A DNA stretch of 64,000 nucleotides from Limnobaculum xujianqingii. Lineage in GTDB: Bacteria; Pseudomonadota; Gammaproteobacteria; Enterobacterales; Enterobacteriaceae. The stretch spans positions 1,941,501-2,005,500 of the forward strand of contig NZ_JABMLK010000001.1 in the NCBI RefSeq assembly GCF_013394855.1. Direction: 5' to 3'. The translations under genes and the position numbers were made by a program. Below the pieces are notes generated by a model, which was given only the letters and a program-made list of their open reading frames with translations, ran no database searches and was not told the DNA's origin. How positions within the stretch are numbered: the stretch's first letter is position 1; every line of letters starts with the position of its first letter. Positions 19,939 through 29,334 of this stretch are shown here, piece after piece.

Positions 19939-22900
19939 TTACACCTTTTCCACGTTAACCAGGAACGCCTTAAACTCTGGCGTTTGTGAGTTAGCATCAC
20001 CCACCGATGGCGTCAGGGTATTGGCAATAAAGCCGTTACGCGCTGCACCTTTAAAGCCCCAGTGAATTGGAATACCAACAGTTTCCACATCCTGACCGTT
20101 AACTTTCAGAGTGCGAAGACGTTTGGTAACCACCACTTTGGTCTTAATCTCACCGCGTTTAGAGCTCACCTTCACCATATCGCCGTGCTGTACACCTACT
20201 TTCGCCGCCAGCCCTTCACTGATTTCAATGAATTGCTCCGGCTGAGTAATGGCATTCAGCTTCGAGTGTTTGGTCCAGGTGTGGAAGTGTTCGGTTAAAC
20301 GATAAGTGGTGCCCACATAAGGGAATTCCTTACTGGTACCCATTTCTTGCTTATCGCTTTCAAACATCCGCACAGCCGGGTTAGACACTACATTTGGATG
20401 CAGTAGGTTAGTCCCAATCGGCGTTTCAATTGGCTCATAGTGCTCAGGGAATGGACCTTCCGCCATTTTATCCAGAGCAAACAGACGACCGACGCCCTCT
20501 GGTTGCATGATAAATGGACCGGTTTCCGAACCTGGTGCAGCGGTCAGGTTGAAGTCAGGCACGTCGTTACCGCCCCACTTACTGCCGTCCCACTCGAGCA
20601 GAGTACGTTTTGGATCCCAGGCTTTGCCCTGTACGTCAGCGGAAGCACGGTTATAGATAATGCGGCGGTTAACCGGCCATGCCCATGACCATTTGGTGGT
20701 TAAACCCAGGCCTGACGGGTCAGCGTTATCACGCAGTGCCATCTGGTTACCGGCTTCAGTCCAGCTACCGGCATAAATCCAGCAGGCACTGGCAGTGGTA
20801 CCGTCGTCCCTCAGATGAGCAAAGGTCGATAACAGCTGGCCTTTCTTCGCCAGTACATTACCGTTAGCATCCACAACATCCGCCAGCGCCCGGCCGTTAA
20901 GCTCTTTTGCCACTTCTTCCGAATCCGGATGATGTGGACGAGAGTAGTTCCACTGCATATTTAGCAGAGGTTCCGGGGTATTACCGCCTTCGGCGTTATA
21001 CAGCTCGCGAATTTTAAACAGCAGAGCAGATAACATTTCGCCGTCGGTTTTTGCTTCACCCGGTGGCTCTGCGCCTTTCCAGTGCCACTGTAACCAGCGA
21101 CCGGAGTTAGCAATAGAACCATCTTCTTCAGCAAAACAGCTGGATGGTAAACGGAAGACCTCAGTCTGAATCGCGGCAGGATCGACGTCGTTATGCTCGC
21201 CGTGGTTTTCCCAGAAGCTGGCCGTTTCGGTAGCTAATGGGTCCATCACTACCAGGAACTTCAGTTTCGCCAGAGCACGTGCGGTTTTGTTTCTGTTTGG
21301 CGATGATGCCAGTGCGTTAACGCCCTGACAGATAAAGCCGGTCACCTGGCCCTTATCCATACGTTCGAAATAGTGCATCCAGTCGTAGGATTGGTCCCAT
21401 TTTGGCAACCAGTCAAAACCCAGTCATTATCTCTCTGCGCTTTATCACCGTAGAAGCTCTTCATCATGCTAATAAAGAACTTAGGATAGTTACTCCAGTA
21501 GTTCACCTGACCTGGCAGTACGCTTTTTGGCGTAACCGCTGACAGGTAGGTTTCCAGATTAGTATGCTTCTCTGAAGGCAGGGACAGATAACCCGGCAAG
21601 CTTTGAGATAACAGACCAACGTCAGTCGTACCCTGAACGTTAGAGTGACCACGCAGTGCGTTTACCCCACCGCCCGCCATACCAATGTTACCCAGCAGCA
21701 GCTGAATCATCGCCATGGTACGAATATTTTGTGAACCAACAGTATGTTCGGTCCAGCCTAATGCGTACAGGAAGGTGGTGGTTAAGTTTGGCGCACTGGT
21801 TTCCGCCAGCACTTCACACACTTTGGCAAAATCTGCCTGTGGTGTACCGCAGATGTTTTCAACCACATCCGGGGTATAACGGCTAACGTGATGTTTTAAC
21901 AGATTCCATACGCAACGCGGATCGCTCAGCGTTGGATCGCGCATTGGTTGACCGCTGTCATCCAACTGATAGTTCCAGCTGGATTTATCATAACGCCCTT
22001 TCTGCTCATCAAAGCCGCTGAACAAGCCGTCTTCAAAGCCGAAATCTTCGCGAATGATATAGCTGGCATTGGTGTAATGCTTCACGTATTCCGCATTGAT
22101 TTTATTATTATTTATCAGATGCAGGATAACGCCCGACAAAAAAGCAATGTCGGTACCAGAGCGGATTGGGGCATAAATATCTGCCACCGATGCCGTACGA
22201 GTGAAACGAGGATCTACCACAACAATTTTGGCATTGTTGTGTTTTTTGGCTTCCAGCGCCCAGCGGAAACCAACCGGATGTGCTTCTGCAGCGTTACCGC
22301 CCATCACCACAACCACGTTCGCATTTTTGATATCAACCCAGTGGTTGGTCATCGCACCGCGACCAAATGTTGGAGCAAGACTTGCTACCGTTGGTCCGTG
22401 TCAGATACGTGCTACCTGGTCGATTCCTAACATGCCGAGGGACCGGATAAACTTCTGAGTTAATAAGCCGGTTTCGTTACTGGCCGCAGAGCCACACAGC
22501 ATACCGGTACTCAACCAGCGGTTTACTACCGTACCGGCGTCATTGGTATGCTGAAAATTCGCATCGCGATCTTGTTTCATTAATTTAGCAATGCGATTTA
22601 ATGCGTCATCCCAGCTCAGGCGTTGCCACTTATCCGAACCCGGCGCGCGGTATTCCGGATATTGCAAACGGCCTTCACTATGAATGTAATCGATAAGCCC
22701 CGCCCCTTTCGGACAAAGCGCACCGCGGTTTACCGGATGATCCGGGTCCCCTTCGATATGGAAAATACTACTTTTGGCGTTTTTCGCTCCGTCGCCCAGA
22801 CTGTACATTAACAGCCCACAGCCAACGGAACAGTAAGTGCAGGTATTACGCGTTTCACGGGCATTGAGTAATTTATAATTACGAGTTTCTGCCAGTGCCG

Positions 22901-22988
22901 TAGCTGGCGCAAAACCTAATGCCGCTACCGTTGTACCCGCCATACCGCCAGCGCAGATTTTAAAAAACTGCCTCCTGCTGACCTGCAT
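19939..22988 (-). CDS. fdnG: Formate dehydrogenase-N selenoprotein catalytic subunit FdnG (Sec codon; one-base frameshift)
   Basis: Molybdo-bis-MGD subunit oxidising formate in the periplasm. The Tat signal SRRQFFKICAGG is at residues 4-15. A [4Fe-4S] motif CTYCSVGCGLLMYS follows, and an in-frame TGA at 22403-22401 encodes Sec196 (context ARI-U-HGPTVASLAP). After residue ~520 the frame breaks: upstream sequence runs into DNDWV and then out of frame, while the E. coli-like continuation DWLPKWDQSYDW resumes in another frame. Reading five rather than four T on the coding strand (plus-strand A run at 21415-21418) restores a ~1016-residue protein, against 1015 in E. coli. This is either a sequencing error or a recent null mutation; everything downstream is well conserved. 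Confidence 0.9.
22364..22403 (-). other. UGA selenocysteine codon and bacterial SECIS element of fdnG
   Basis: Immediately 3' of the TGA on the coding strand, GGTAGCA-AGTCT-TGCTCC (plus strand 22372-22389) forms the apical hairpin of a bacterial SECIS with the U-containing loop seen in fdhF and fdnG. It implies that the genome carries selA, selB, selC and selD. Confidence 0.8.
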
Positions 22989-23469
22989 GGTTCTCTCCTC
23001 ATTGATGACATACGAACTTAATCATTTACGCGCGGATTATAGAGGGAACAACCGTCTCACTTATTGATCTCGATCCTTAATTATCGATTTGTTTTTGTTA
23101 AAATTTTTACTACTTAATAGGTATTAATATGAAAATTTGATCAACTAATAGCATTATAATTTGCAAGGTTATTAAATTTAACATTTGAACGAAAAATAGT
23201 CATTTTGATGTAATCAAACCAGGCATAAAAATGTTATTGATGACATATCGCCATGAAAATGAAACATAATATATCGAAAGGTCAAAAATGCACCCCAGAT
23301 GTAAAAATTTGTAACTTGTTTTATTTTATAAAGAATTTTTACAATTCGACATATTTAACTACCTCTAACGAAGTAATTTTTTTAACATTTAAATTAACAT
23401 AAAAATGCCGATTTTAGCGTCTTAACAAATTTGATGTAGCAGGGTTTTTAACTCATCAATGGAATATAT
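22989..23469. promoter_or_regulatory. AT-rich control region upstream of fdnG
   Basis: 481 bases without a gene. An FNR-like site TTGAT-CTCG-ATCCT lies at 23064-23077, about 82 bases before the fdnG start, with one perfect half. A NarL heptamer match on the minus strand, TACCTAT, is at 23117-23123. Both fit anaerobic, nitrate-induced control as in E. coli fdn. The remaining sequence up to the LysR gene is AT-rich and I see nothing else in it. Confidence 0.45.
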
Positions 23470-24360
23470 TTAAACTCGGTGAATTTTGATGTAATCGATA
23501 AAAGCTCTGAATGCGGCAGACATATGATTTCGGTTTGAATAATAGAGGTGAAAACCCGATAGCTCAGGTAACCAGTCATCGAGAACAGAAATCAGTTTTC
23601 CACTATTAAGCCAGGGTTCCGCCATTTCTCTTAGCAGATAGCCTACTCCTGCACCGTTTAATGCCATATCCAGCGCTAAATCAAGATCGTCAACCAGAAC
23701 AGAGCCATTAACTGCTATCTCCTGTCTGTGTATTCCCTGTTCAAACTGCCAGTTGTAGAGTTTTCCGCTGGGATAACGAAACTGAATACAGGCATGGCCT
23801 GTCAGGTCCTGTGGAATTTTTGGACGAGGGTTTTTATTAAAATAGGCCGGGCTGGCAACCACGGCATAGCGGACTGACGGCCCAAGGGGAATGGAGATCA
23901 TATCTTGCTCAATAATATTATTTAACCTGATCCCTGCATCAAATTGCTCACGAACAATATCTACAATACGGTCGTCCATACTTATTTCAACTGAGATATC
24001 AGGATATTGCTGTACAAAACCAGCAATCAGAGGGGCCAGATACAAACGACCTCCCTGACGAACCGCATTGATACGAATGGTCCCCATTGGTGAGTTCCGG
24101 TAATCGTTCAACTCTTCCAGCGTCAGGTTTATCTCTTCAAAGGCTGGCGCCACTTTGTCATACAGCCGCCTTCCCACCTCCGTCAATGAAACACTACGGG
24201 TAGTTCGGTTAAACAGCCTGATTTTTAGCTGCTCTTCCAGCTGTCTTACCGAATGGCTAACCGCCGATGCGGTAACTTCCAGATCCTCAGCAGCCAGCCG
24301 AAAGCTTTGGCGTCTTGCCACGGCAATAAATGGTGAAAAGTCCGCAAGTTTGAATTTCAT
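23470..24360 (-). CDS. LysR-family transcriptional regulator
   Basis: 296 residues with the LysR HTH at about residues 5-62 (FSPFIAVARRQSFRLAAEDLEVTASAVSHSVRQLEEQLKIRLFNRT) and a periplasmic-binding-like effector domain. The GTIRINAVRQGG and QFDAGIRLNNIIEQDM regions place it in the large AaeR/DmlR-like group. It is divergent from the saccharopine-dehydrogenase-like gene at 24506, its likely target. The effector is unknown. Confidence 0.88.
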   Translation of the reverse strand: MKFKLADFSPFIAVARRQSFRLAAEDLEVTASAVSHSVRQLEEQLKIRLFNRTTRSVSLTEVGRRLYDKVAPAFEEINLTLEELNDYRNSPMGTIRINAVRQGGRLYLAPLIAGFVQQYPDISVEISMDDRIVDIVREQFDAGIRLNNIIEQDMISIPLGPSVRYAVVASPAYFNKNPRPKIPQDLTGHACIQFRYPSGKLYNWQFEQGIHRQEIAVNGSVLVDDLDLALDMALNGAGVGYLLREMAEPWLNSGKLISVLDDWLPELSGFHLYYSNRNHMSAAFRAFIDYIKIHRV

Positions 24361-24505
24361 TACTGAATATTTCTCATCAAGCCATAAAAATTAGTGATCT
24401 TTATTACACACAATTTGCCCGATAAAGTCTCCTGACACAACTCAAGTTATGCGCTTATCTAAGCTGCAAACGTGAAATTCTGAGATCTATTTTTGAGGTA
24501 ACAAT

Positions 24506-25483
24506 ATGACAAATAAAACCATTGAGCATGTATATATTGCGGGCGGTTATGGAATGATTGGCTCCCATATTGCCATGCAAATCAGGCAGCGATTCCCTGC
24601 TGCTCGCATTACGCTTGCCGGGCGACATCCTGTTGGTGGAGAAAAATTAGCTCAACAGCTGGGTAATGCGGCAAGCGTTTCTCTCGATCTTAACGGCAAT
24701 CAATGTCCTGAAGCAGCCAGCAATGCCGACATGATTATCAGTGCAGTACCAGACCCACAAAATATGCTGGCTGAATACGCCATCAAAAACCATATCGCCT
24801 TCATCAATATCACCTTAGGTAACGGCGATGACATTCTGCCATTGCTTCATCTGGCAAAATATCACCACGCTTCACAACCGGTTGTGCCGCTTGGTTATTA
24901 CGAAGCTGGCATGTTATTACCTTTGGTTGCACTTTTGGCACGCCAATTTAAACGTGTAGATACTGTAGACATGACCGCACTGCACGATCTTTCCGATCCT
25001 CTCGGTGAGCTTTCATCTCAAGAGCTAAATAACGACATTCCACCCGCACTAATGCGCAGAGACGGCTACTGGATACGCAGTAGCGAGCCACGAGAAGTCA
25101 CACTGTTTAACCATGAAAAAGTATCGGCCACTCCCTTTAGTATTCTTGATATCAGTGCCGTATCTGCCATGACAAACGCCACCTCAGTCAGGTTGGATGT
25201 TGCATCAGGTTCATCCGTTGGCATGCATAATCATCAGCAGCCATCTATTGATTTGTATGTTGATATGAAAGGAATCAATGCATCGGGTCAACCAGTGGCT
25301 AAGAGAATCTTAGCTTCTGACCCGCAAGGTCAGGCACACTTTACCGCACTGGGTGTCCTGACGGTAATCGAAGCAATGCTAACCAGTGACAACGTTGGCT
25401 TTATACTGCCGGAAGAGTTCATCGATTTTGATATCGCTTTACAGTCAATGCGTGAAGCTGGAGTCTCCATCACACAAAGCTAA
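24506..25483 (+). CDS. Saccharopine-dehydrogenase-like NAD(P)-binding protein
   Basis: 325 residues. An N-terminal Rossmann fold starts VYIAGGYGMIGSHIAMQIRQRFP (about residues 9-31) and is followed by ITLAGRHPVGGEKLAQQL, as in saccharopine dehydrogenase-like and related oxidoreductases. The C-terminal half is not diagnostic. It is a single gene divergent from a LysR regulator; a Shine-Dalgarno GAGGTAAC precedes the ATG. The substrate is unknown, but the pairing suggests a small-molecule-inducible reductase. Confidence 0.7.
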   Translation: MTNKTIEHVYIAGGYGMIGSHIAMQIRQRFPAARITLAGRHPVGGEKLAQQLGNAASVSLDLNGNQCPEAASNADMIISAVPDPQNMLAEYAIKNHIAFINITLGNGDDILPLLHLAKYHHASQPVVPLGYYEAGMLLPLVALLARQFKRVDTVDMTALHDLSDPLGELSSQELNNDIPPALMRRDGYWIRSSEPREVTLFNHEKVSATPFSILDISAVSAMTNATSVRLDVASGSSVGMHNHQQPSIDLYVDMKGINASGQPVAKRILASDPQGQAHFTALGVLTVIEAMLTSDNVGFILPEEFIDFDIALQSMREAGVSITQS

Positions 25484-25570
25484 TTCACCGGCCAGACAAA
25501 GATGAGGCTCTCTCTGAGAGCCTCAGATTGATGACAAAGCCAGATGATTTAATTTTATGTTTTAACATAG

Positions 25571-25728
25571 CCAATTGTCGGGAGGGGCTCCCGTAGGGGT
25601 CGACTTGGCGCAAGCCAACGAAGCGCCCCAAGGGAGACCAGGCCCGACATGCACCGAAGTCAAGTACAGGCGGTCTTCCGGCCGAGCACGAAGATGATAT
25701 GAGCAATATCGTTTTTACGGCCGGAATA
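25571..25728 (-). repeat. Structured ~160-bp interspersed repeat, copy B (inverted)
   Basis: Same element as at 18224, on the opposite strand. First arms are CCGGCCG ... CGGCCGG; outer arms of the second part are TGTCGGG ... CCCGACA. It begins 88 bases after the stop of the 24506 gene. The remaining ~360 bases to the next gene are AT-rich; I see no gene in them. Confidence 0.85.
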
Positions 25729-26089
25729 TGCATTGCTGCTGATTGATTAAGTTTGTCAGCAGTCTCTCTGCCAGCCCTTTCATCCCATTAAACCCACACT
25801 TTAAAACCACCAGAAAGATAAAAAAGTCCGCGTTAACTCACACTTGTACATTAAATAATTTGTATATAAGGCGCTTTCAACATCAATTATTTTGATTCAA
25901 CAACCGAAGACATGATGGGTATCAACCTGATAATGAGAGCTGGTTCTGATTATCTTTTCTGCGTCAAAAAATTTGTCGCTACGGTGGAAATCATTTTCCT
26001 GTTGGTTTATTCATTCCTCGCCTAGTCTGATCGGAGAAAAGACACTTAATCCCCTACCCCATAATCATGGGACACAAGGAGCCTGACCT

Positions 26090-26758
26090 ATGACACAACA
26101 TACTTTTCGTGCTGAACCCTTTGCCCTGCCGTTTGATTTAAAAACTACTGCGCTGGTCATGATTGACATGCAGCGTGATTTCGTTGAGCCGGGTGGTTTT
26201 GGCGAAGCGTTGGGCAACGATGTTTCACTGGTTCGCACCGCTATTGAACCCTGCAAAAAAGTGCTGAAAGCTGCGCGTGACCATAAGATGCTGGTGATTC
26301 ATACCCGTGAAGGACACCGTGCCGATCTGACAGATTGTCCTCCGGCAAAATTAACCCGTGGCGGCCAAACCTTTATCGGAACTAAAGGCCCAATGGGCCG
26401 CATTCTGGTACGTGGTGAAGACGGTCATGACATTATCCCTGAACTCTACCCGATTGCCGGCGAGCCAATTATCGATAAACCAGGCAAAGGTGCGTTTTAT
26501 CAGACCGACTTGCATTTAATTCTGCAAAATCACGGCATCAAAACCCTGATCGTTTGCGGCGTTACCACTGAAGTTTGCGTTAATACCACCGTGCGTGAAG
26601 CCAATGACCGCGGCTATGAGTGCATTATTCCTCAGGATTGCGTGGGCTCTTATTTCCCTGAATTCCAAAAATATGCTCTGGAAATGATTAAAGCTCAGGG
26701 CGCTATTTTTGGTTGGGTGAGTGACGCTAACGCCATTGTGGAAGGCCTGAAAGGGTAA
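26090..26758 (+). CDS. Isochorismatase-family cysteine amidohydrolase, biuret-hydrolase-like
   Basis: Cytoplasmic amidohydrolase of 222 residues with the Asp-Lys-Cys triad of the family: D26 in MIDMQRDF, K130 in IIDKPGKGAF and C163 in GVTTEVCVNTT. The extra segments EPGGFGEALGNDVS, TREGHRADLTDCPPAK and GPMGRILVRGEDGHDIIPEL are those I associate with biuret hydrolase and relatives acting on terminal ureido amides, rather than nicotinamidase. It leads a cluster with transcarbamoylase subunits, carbamate kinase and an allophanate-hydrolase C-terminal domain, so release of ammonia from a carbamoylated amide is the inferred job. RutB-like ureidoacrylate hydrolase activity is an alternative. Confidence 0.8.
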   Translation: MTQHTFRAEPFALPFDLKTTALVMIDMQRDFVEPGGFGEALGNDVSLVRTAIEPCKKVLKAARDHKMLVIHTREGHRADLTDCPPAKLTRGGQTFIGTKGPMGRILVRGEDGHDIIPELYPIAGEPIIDKPGKGAFYQTDLHLILQNHGIKTLIVCGVTTEVCVNTTVREANDRGYECIIPQDCVGSYFPEFQKYALEMIKAQGAIFGWVSDANAIVEGLKG

Positions 26759-26764
26759 ACAGCA

Positions 26765-27658
26765 ATGGGCGGAGGCGAACGTTCTGTTAACCATAACCTG
26801 ACAGTACTTTCGGTTGGTTACCTTGCGAAACCAATGCTGCAGGTTAGTCAGTCTTTAATCGTCCACAGCGTTTTCTCCCGGGCGGTGAACTTATCGCTGG
26901 CTAATGATGGTTTATTAACTCTGCTGAGTGCTGAATACCAAAACCTGCCCTGTGCTGTAAGAATGGTAACACCTGCCGGATGGGACTGGCGCGACTATTG
27001 CGACAACGGCATGAGTATCATCACCGGGCAGGGATGGTTAATTGGCAATGCGTGGCAGGCAAATAGCCTTCAGGCCAGTCAGTGGCAACCGACAAAACTT
27101 GCTATGCCCATTAATGCTGACAGCCTGAAAAAAGTAAGCAATGACCACGATGTGTTAAAGACGTTATTAGTTAATTATTGTCAGCAGCATCGAATCAGCA
27201 GCACATTAAAGTTGCTTCCCGATTGGCCGGCCAACGGACTGATTCCCCGGTTAGAGTTGACCGACAGTGATAGCCAATTGCAGCAACAGGTTTCCTGTCT
27301 GATTGGCTATGGCTCTGGTTTAACGCCGGATGGAGATGACTATCTGTTGGGATACCTGGCTGCGCTCTCTTTGTGGCAGCAGCATCCAGCAATTTCACAC
27401 CATCTGACCAACGTTAAATCCGCCATCAATCAGATGCTGATGAAAACGACTGATATCAGTAAACACTATTTATCTCTGGCATTGCAGCAAGACTATTCTG
27501 AACCCGTACATCAACTTTTAACCTGTCTTTGTCACCGGACATCTCATGAAGTGCTGATGCTCGCCGGCCATCAGGTTATGCAGTTTGGTGCCGCTTCCGG
27601 CGTGGATTGTCTGGCTGGCGTACTGCACGGTTTAAGAACCATCAGAAGTACGCAGTAA
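26765..27658 (+). CDS. DUF2877 protein, AllH/YlbF-like subunit of an oxamate-type transcarbamoylase
   Basis: 297 residues, DUF2877 family. The C-terminal glycine-rich stretch LIGYGSGLTPDGDDYLLGYLAALSLW (about residues 178-203) and the terminal GAASGVDCLAGVLHGLR are the conserved blocks. In E. coli the relative YlbF (AllH) is one of three subunits, with FdrA and YlbE, of oxamate transcarbamoylase, which forms carbamoyl phosphate from oxalurate. The start is six bases after the amidohydrolase stop. The order here (H before F and G) differs from E. coli. Confidence 0.75.
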   Translation: MGGGERSVNHNLTVLSVGYLAKPMLQVSQSLIVHSVFSRAVNLSLANDGLLTLLSAEYQNLPCAVRMVTPAGWDWRDYCDNGMSIITGQGWLIGNAWQANSLQASQWQPTKLAMPINADSLKKVSNDHDVLKTLLVNYCQQHRISSTLKLLPDWPANGLIPRLELTDSDSQLQQQVSCLIGYGSGLTPDGDDYLLGYLAALSLWQQHPAISHHLTNVKSAINQMLMKTTDISKHYLSLALQQDYSEPVHQLLTCLCHRTSHEVLMLAGHQVMQFGAASGVDCLAGVLHGLRTIRSTQ

Positions 27659-27725
27659 CCCCTGTTGGGGCCTATTTATTCAATATTCATGTTGATATTT
27701 CCCCATATCGACACGTGATGATCTT

Positions 27726-27744
27726 GCCTGCAAACCTGGCAGGC
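27726..27744 (+). other. Intercistronic stem-loop before fdrA
   Basis: Stem GCCTGC / GCAGGC with a seven-base loop in the 108-base gap between the DUF2877 and fdrA genes; no U run follows. Confidence 0.35.
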
Positions 27745-27766
27745 AGTAAAAGCACAGGTAATAAAA

Positions 27767-29323
27767 ATGAGTGTAAAACATAAAGTATTTGCCAATTTGT
27801 ATCAGGACTCCGTCTCCCTGATGCAGGTATCCGCTCAAATCAATAAGCTGCCCGGTATCGAGCAGGCGTCAGTGGTGATGGGAACAGAAACCAACCTGAT
27901 TCAACTGCGCGACGCCGGTCTGGACAATGGCTGTCAGGCCGGTCCAAACGATCTGATTATTGCCGTCCGTGGTGAAGATGAAGCCTGTGACGAAGCCCTT
28001 GCTCTGGCGGAACAACGCCTGAAAAGCAAACCGGAAGAAAGTAACAGCGGTGGCGTACGCCCACCGGTATTAACCAGTCTGGAAATGGCCACAGAAACCG
28101 CTGAAGACGCCAATCTGGCGCTCATTTCAGTACCCGGCGATTACGCCGCTGCCGAAGCGATTAAAGCCCTGAATCTGGGCATGAACGTGATGCTGTTCAG
28201 CGATAACGTCAGCATGGCGCATGAAAAACAGATCAAACAATTAGCCCGTGAGAAACACCTGTTAGTGATGGGACCTGATTGCGGTACCGCCATTATTAAC
28301 GGCATGCCGTTAGGATTCGCCAACGTGGTAAAACGCGGCGCTATTGGTGTTGTTGCCGCTTCAGGTACCGGATTACAGGAAGTCAGCTGTCGTATCGATC
28401 AACTGGGCGCGGGAATCTCTCAGGCTCTTGGCACCGGTGGACACGACCTGCATGAAGAGATTGGCGGCATTTCTATGCTGTTTGGCGTAGATGCTCTGGC
28501 AAACGATCCGGAAACTCAGGTGATCGTACTGATTTCTAAACCTCCTGCTCGCCCGGTGGCAGAACGCATTCTGCAACAGGCGCAAAAAGCCGGTAAACCG
28601 GTAGTGGTTAACTTCCTCGGTGCCGACGCGCAAGAGTTTCATACTTCGGGCATTACCTTTGTCCATACTCTGGCCGATGCGGCAGAAGTTGCGGTAGCGC
28701 TGCTGAACCAAAAATCCATTCCCGCTTCCGTGGCACAAATTTCCCCTGCGGATGAAAAAGTGCTGGCCGCTGAAAGCGTACACTTACCTGCCCAGCGTCG
28801 CGAAATTCGCGGTGTTTTTGCCGGTGGTACTTTCTGCTATGAAGCGCAACTGCTGTGTAAGCAGCAAGGATTCTCAGCCTCTTCCAACACCCCGGTGAAA
28901 GGCAATACCCAACTCAGTGATATCTGGCACAGCCAGGGCAACACCATTGTGGATATGGGAGATGACGACTTCACCAACGGTCGCCCTCACCCAATGATCG
29001 ACCCAACCCTGCGCAATCAGCGTATTCAGGAAGAACTCAGCGATCCAAAAACTGCGGTAATGCTGTTCGATCTGGTTCTGGGTTATGGCGCATCAATGGA
29101 ACCGGCAGATGAACTGCTGGAGGTTATTGCTCAGGTGCGTGAGAAAGTTGGCGCACAAAACCTGCCGCTGTTAATCGCCCACGTTTGTGGAACCGAAGCC
29201 GACCCACAAGTCAGGTCGCGCCAAATTGAAAATTTACGTCAGGCCGGCGTTCTGGTCGCAGGCTGTAATGCACAGGCTGCGCTTTGGGCAAGTTATGTTG
29301 CTCGTCAGCAGGCAGAGAAATAA
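27767..29323 (+). CDS. fdrA: FdrA family protein (AllF-like transcarbamoylase subunit)
   Basis: 518 residues with the succinyl-CoA-synthetase-alpha-like fold of FdrA. It has an N-terminal extension (SVKHKVFANLYQDSVSLMQV), a Rossmann/CoA-like domain with GMNVMLFSDNVSMAHEKQ and LLVMGPDCGTAIING, and the ligand block GAIGVVAASGTGLQEVSCRIDQLGAGISQALGTGGHDL (about residues 191-228). It is somewhat shorter than E. coli FdrA (about 555). Together with DUF2877 and DUF1116 proteins it forms the AllFGH set. Carbamoyl-phosphate production by phosphorolysis is inferred from that family. Confidence 0.88.
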   Translation: MSVKHKVFANLYQDSVSLMQVSAQINKLPGIEQASVVMGTETNLIQLRDAGLDNGCQAGPNDLIIAVRGEDEACDEALALAEQRLKSKPEESNSGGVRPPVLTSLEMATETAEDANLALISVPGDYAAAEAIKALNLGMNVMLFSDNVSMAHEKQIKQLAREKHLLVMGPDCGTAIINGMPLGFANVVKRGAIGVVAASGTGLQEVSCRIDQLGAGISQALGTGGHDLHEEIGGISMLFGVDALANDPETQVIVLISKPPARPVAERILQQAQKAGKPVVVNFLGADAQEFHTSGITFVHTLADAAEVAVALLNQKSIPASVAQISPADEKVLAAESVHLPAQRREIRGVFAGGTFCYEAQLLCKQQGFSASSNTPVKGNTQLSDIWHSQGNTIVDMGDDDFTNGRPHPMIDPTLRNQRIQEELSDPKTAVMLFDLVLGYGASMEPADELLEVIAQVREKVGAQNLPLLIAHVCGTEADPQVRSRQIENLRQAGVLVAGCNAQAALWASYVARQQAEK

Positions 29324-29334
29324 TGGAGTCCACA

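Noticed and set aside
22401..22403. TGA stop in fdnG as evidence of a pseudogene
   Set aside because: It is the conserved selenocysteine codon followed by a SECIS hairpin; only the later frameshift is a defect.
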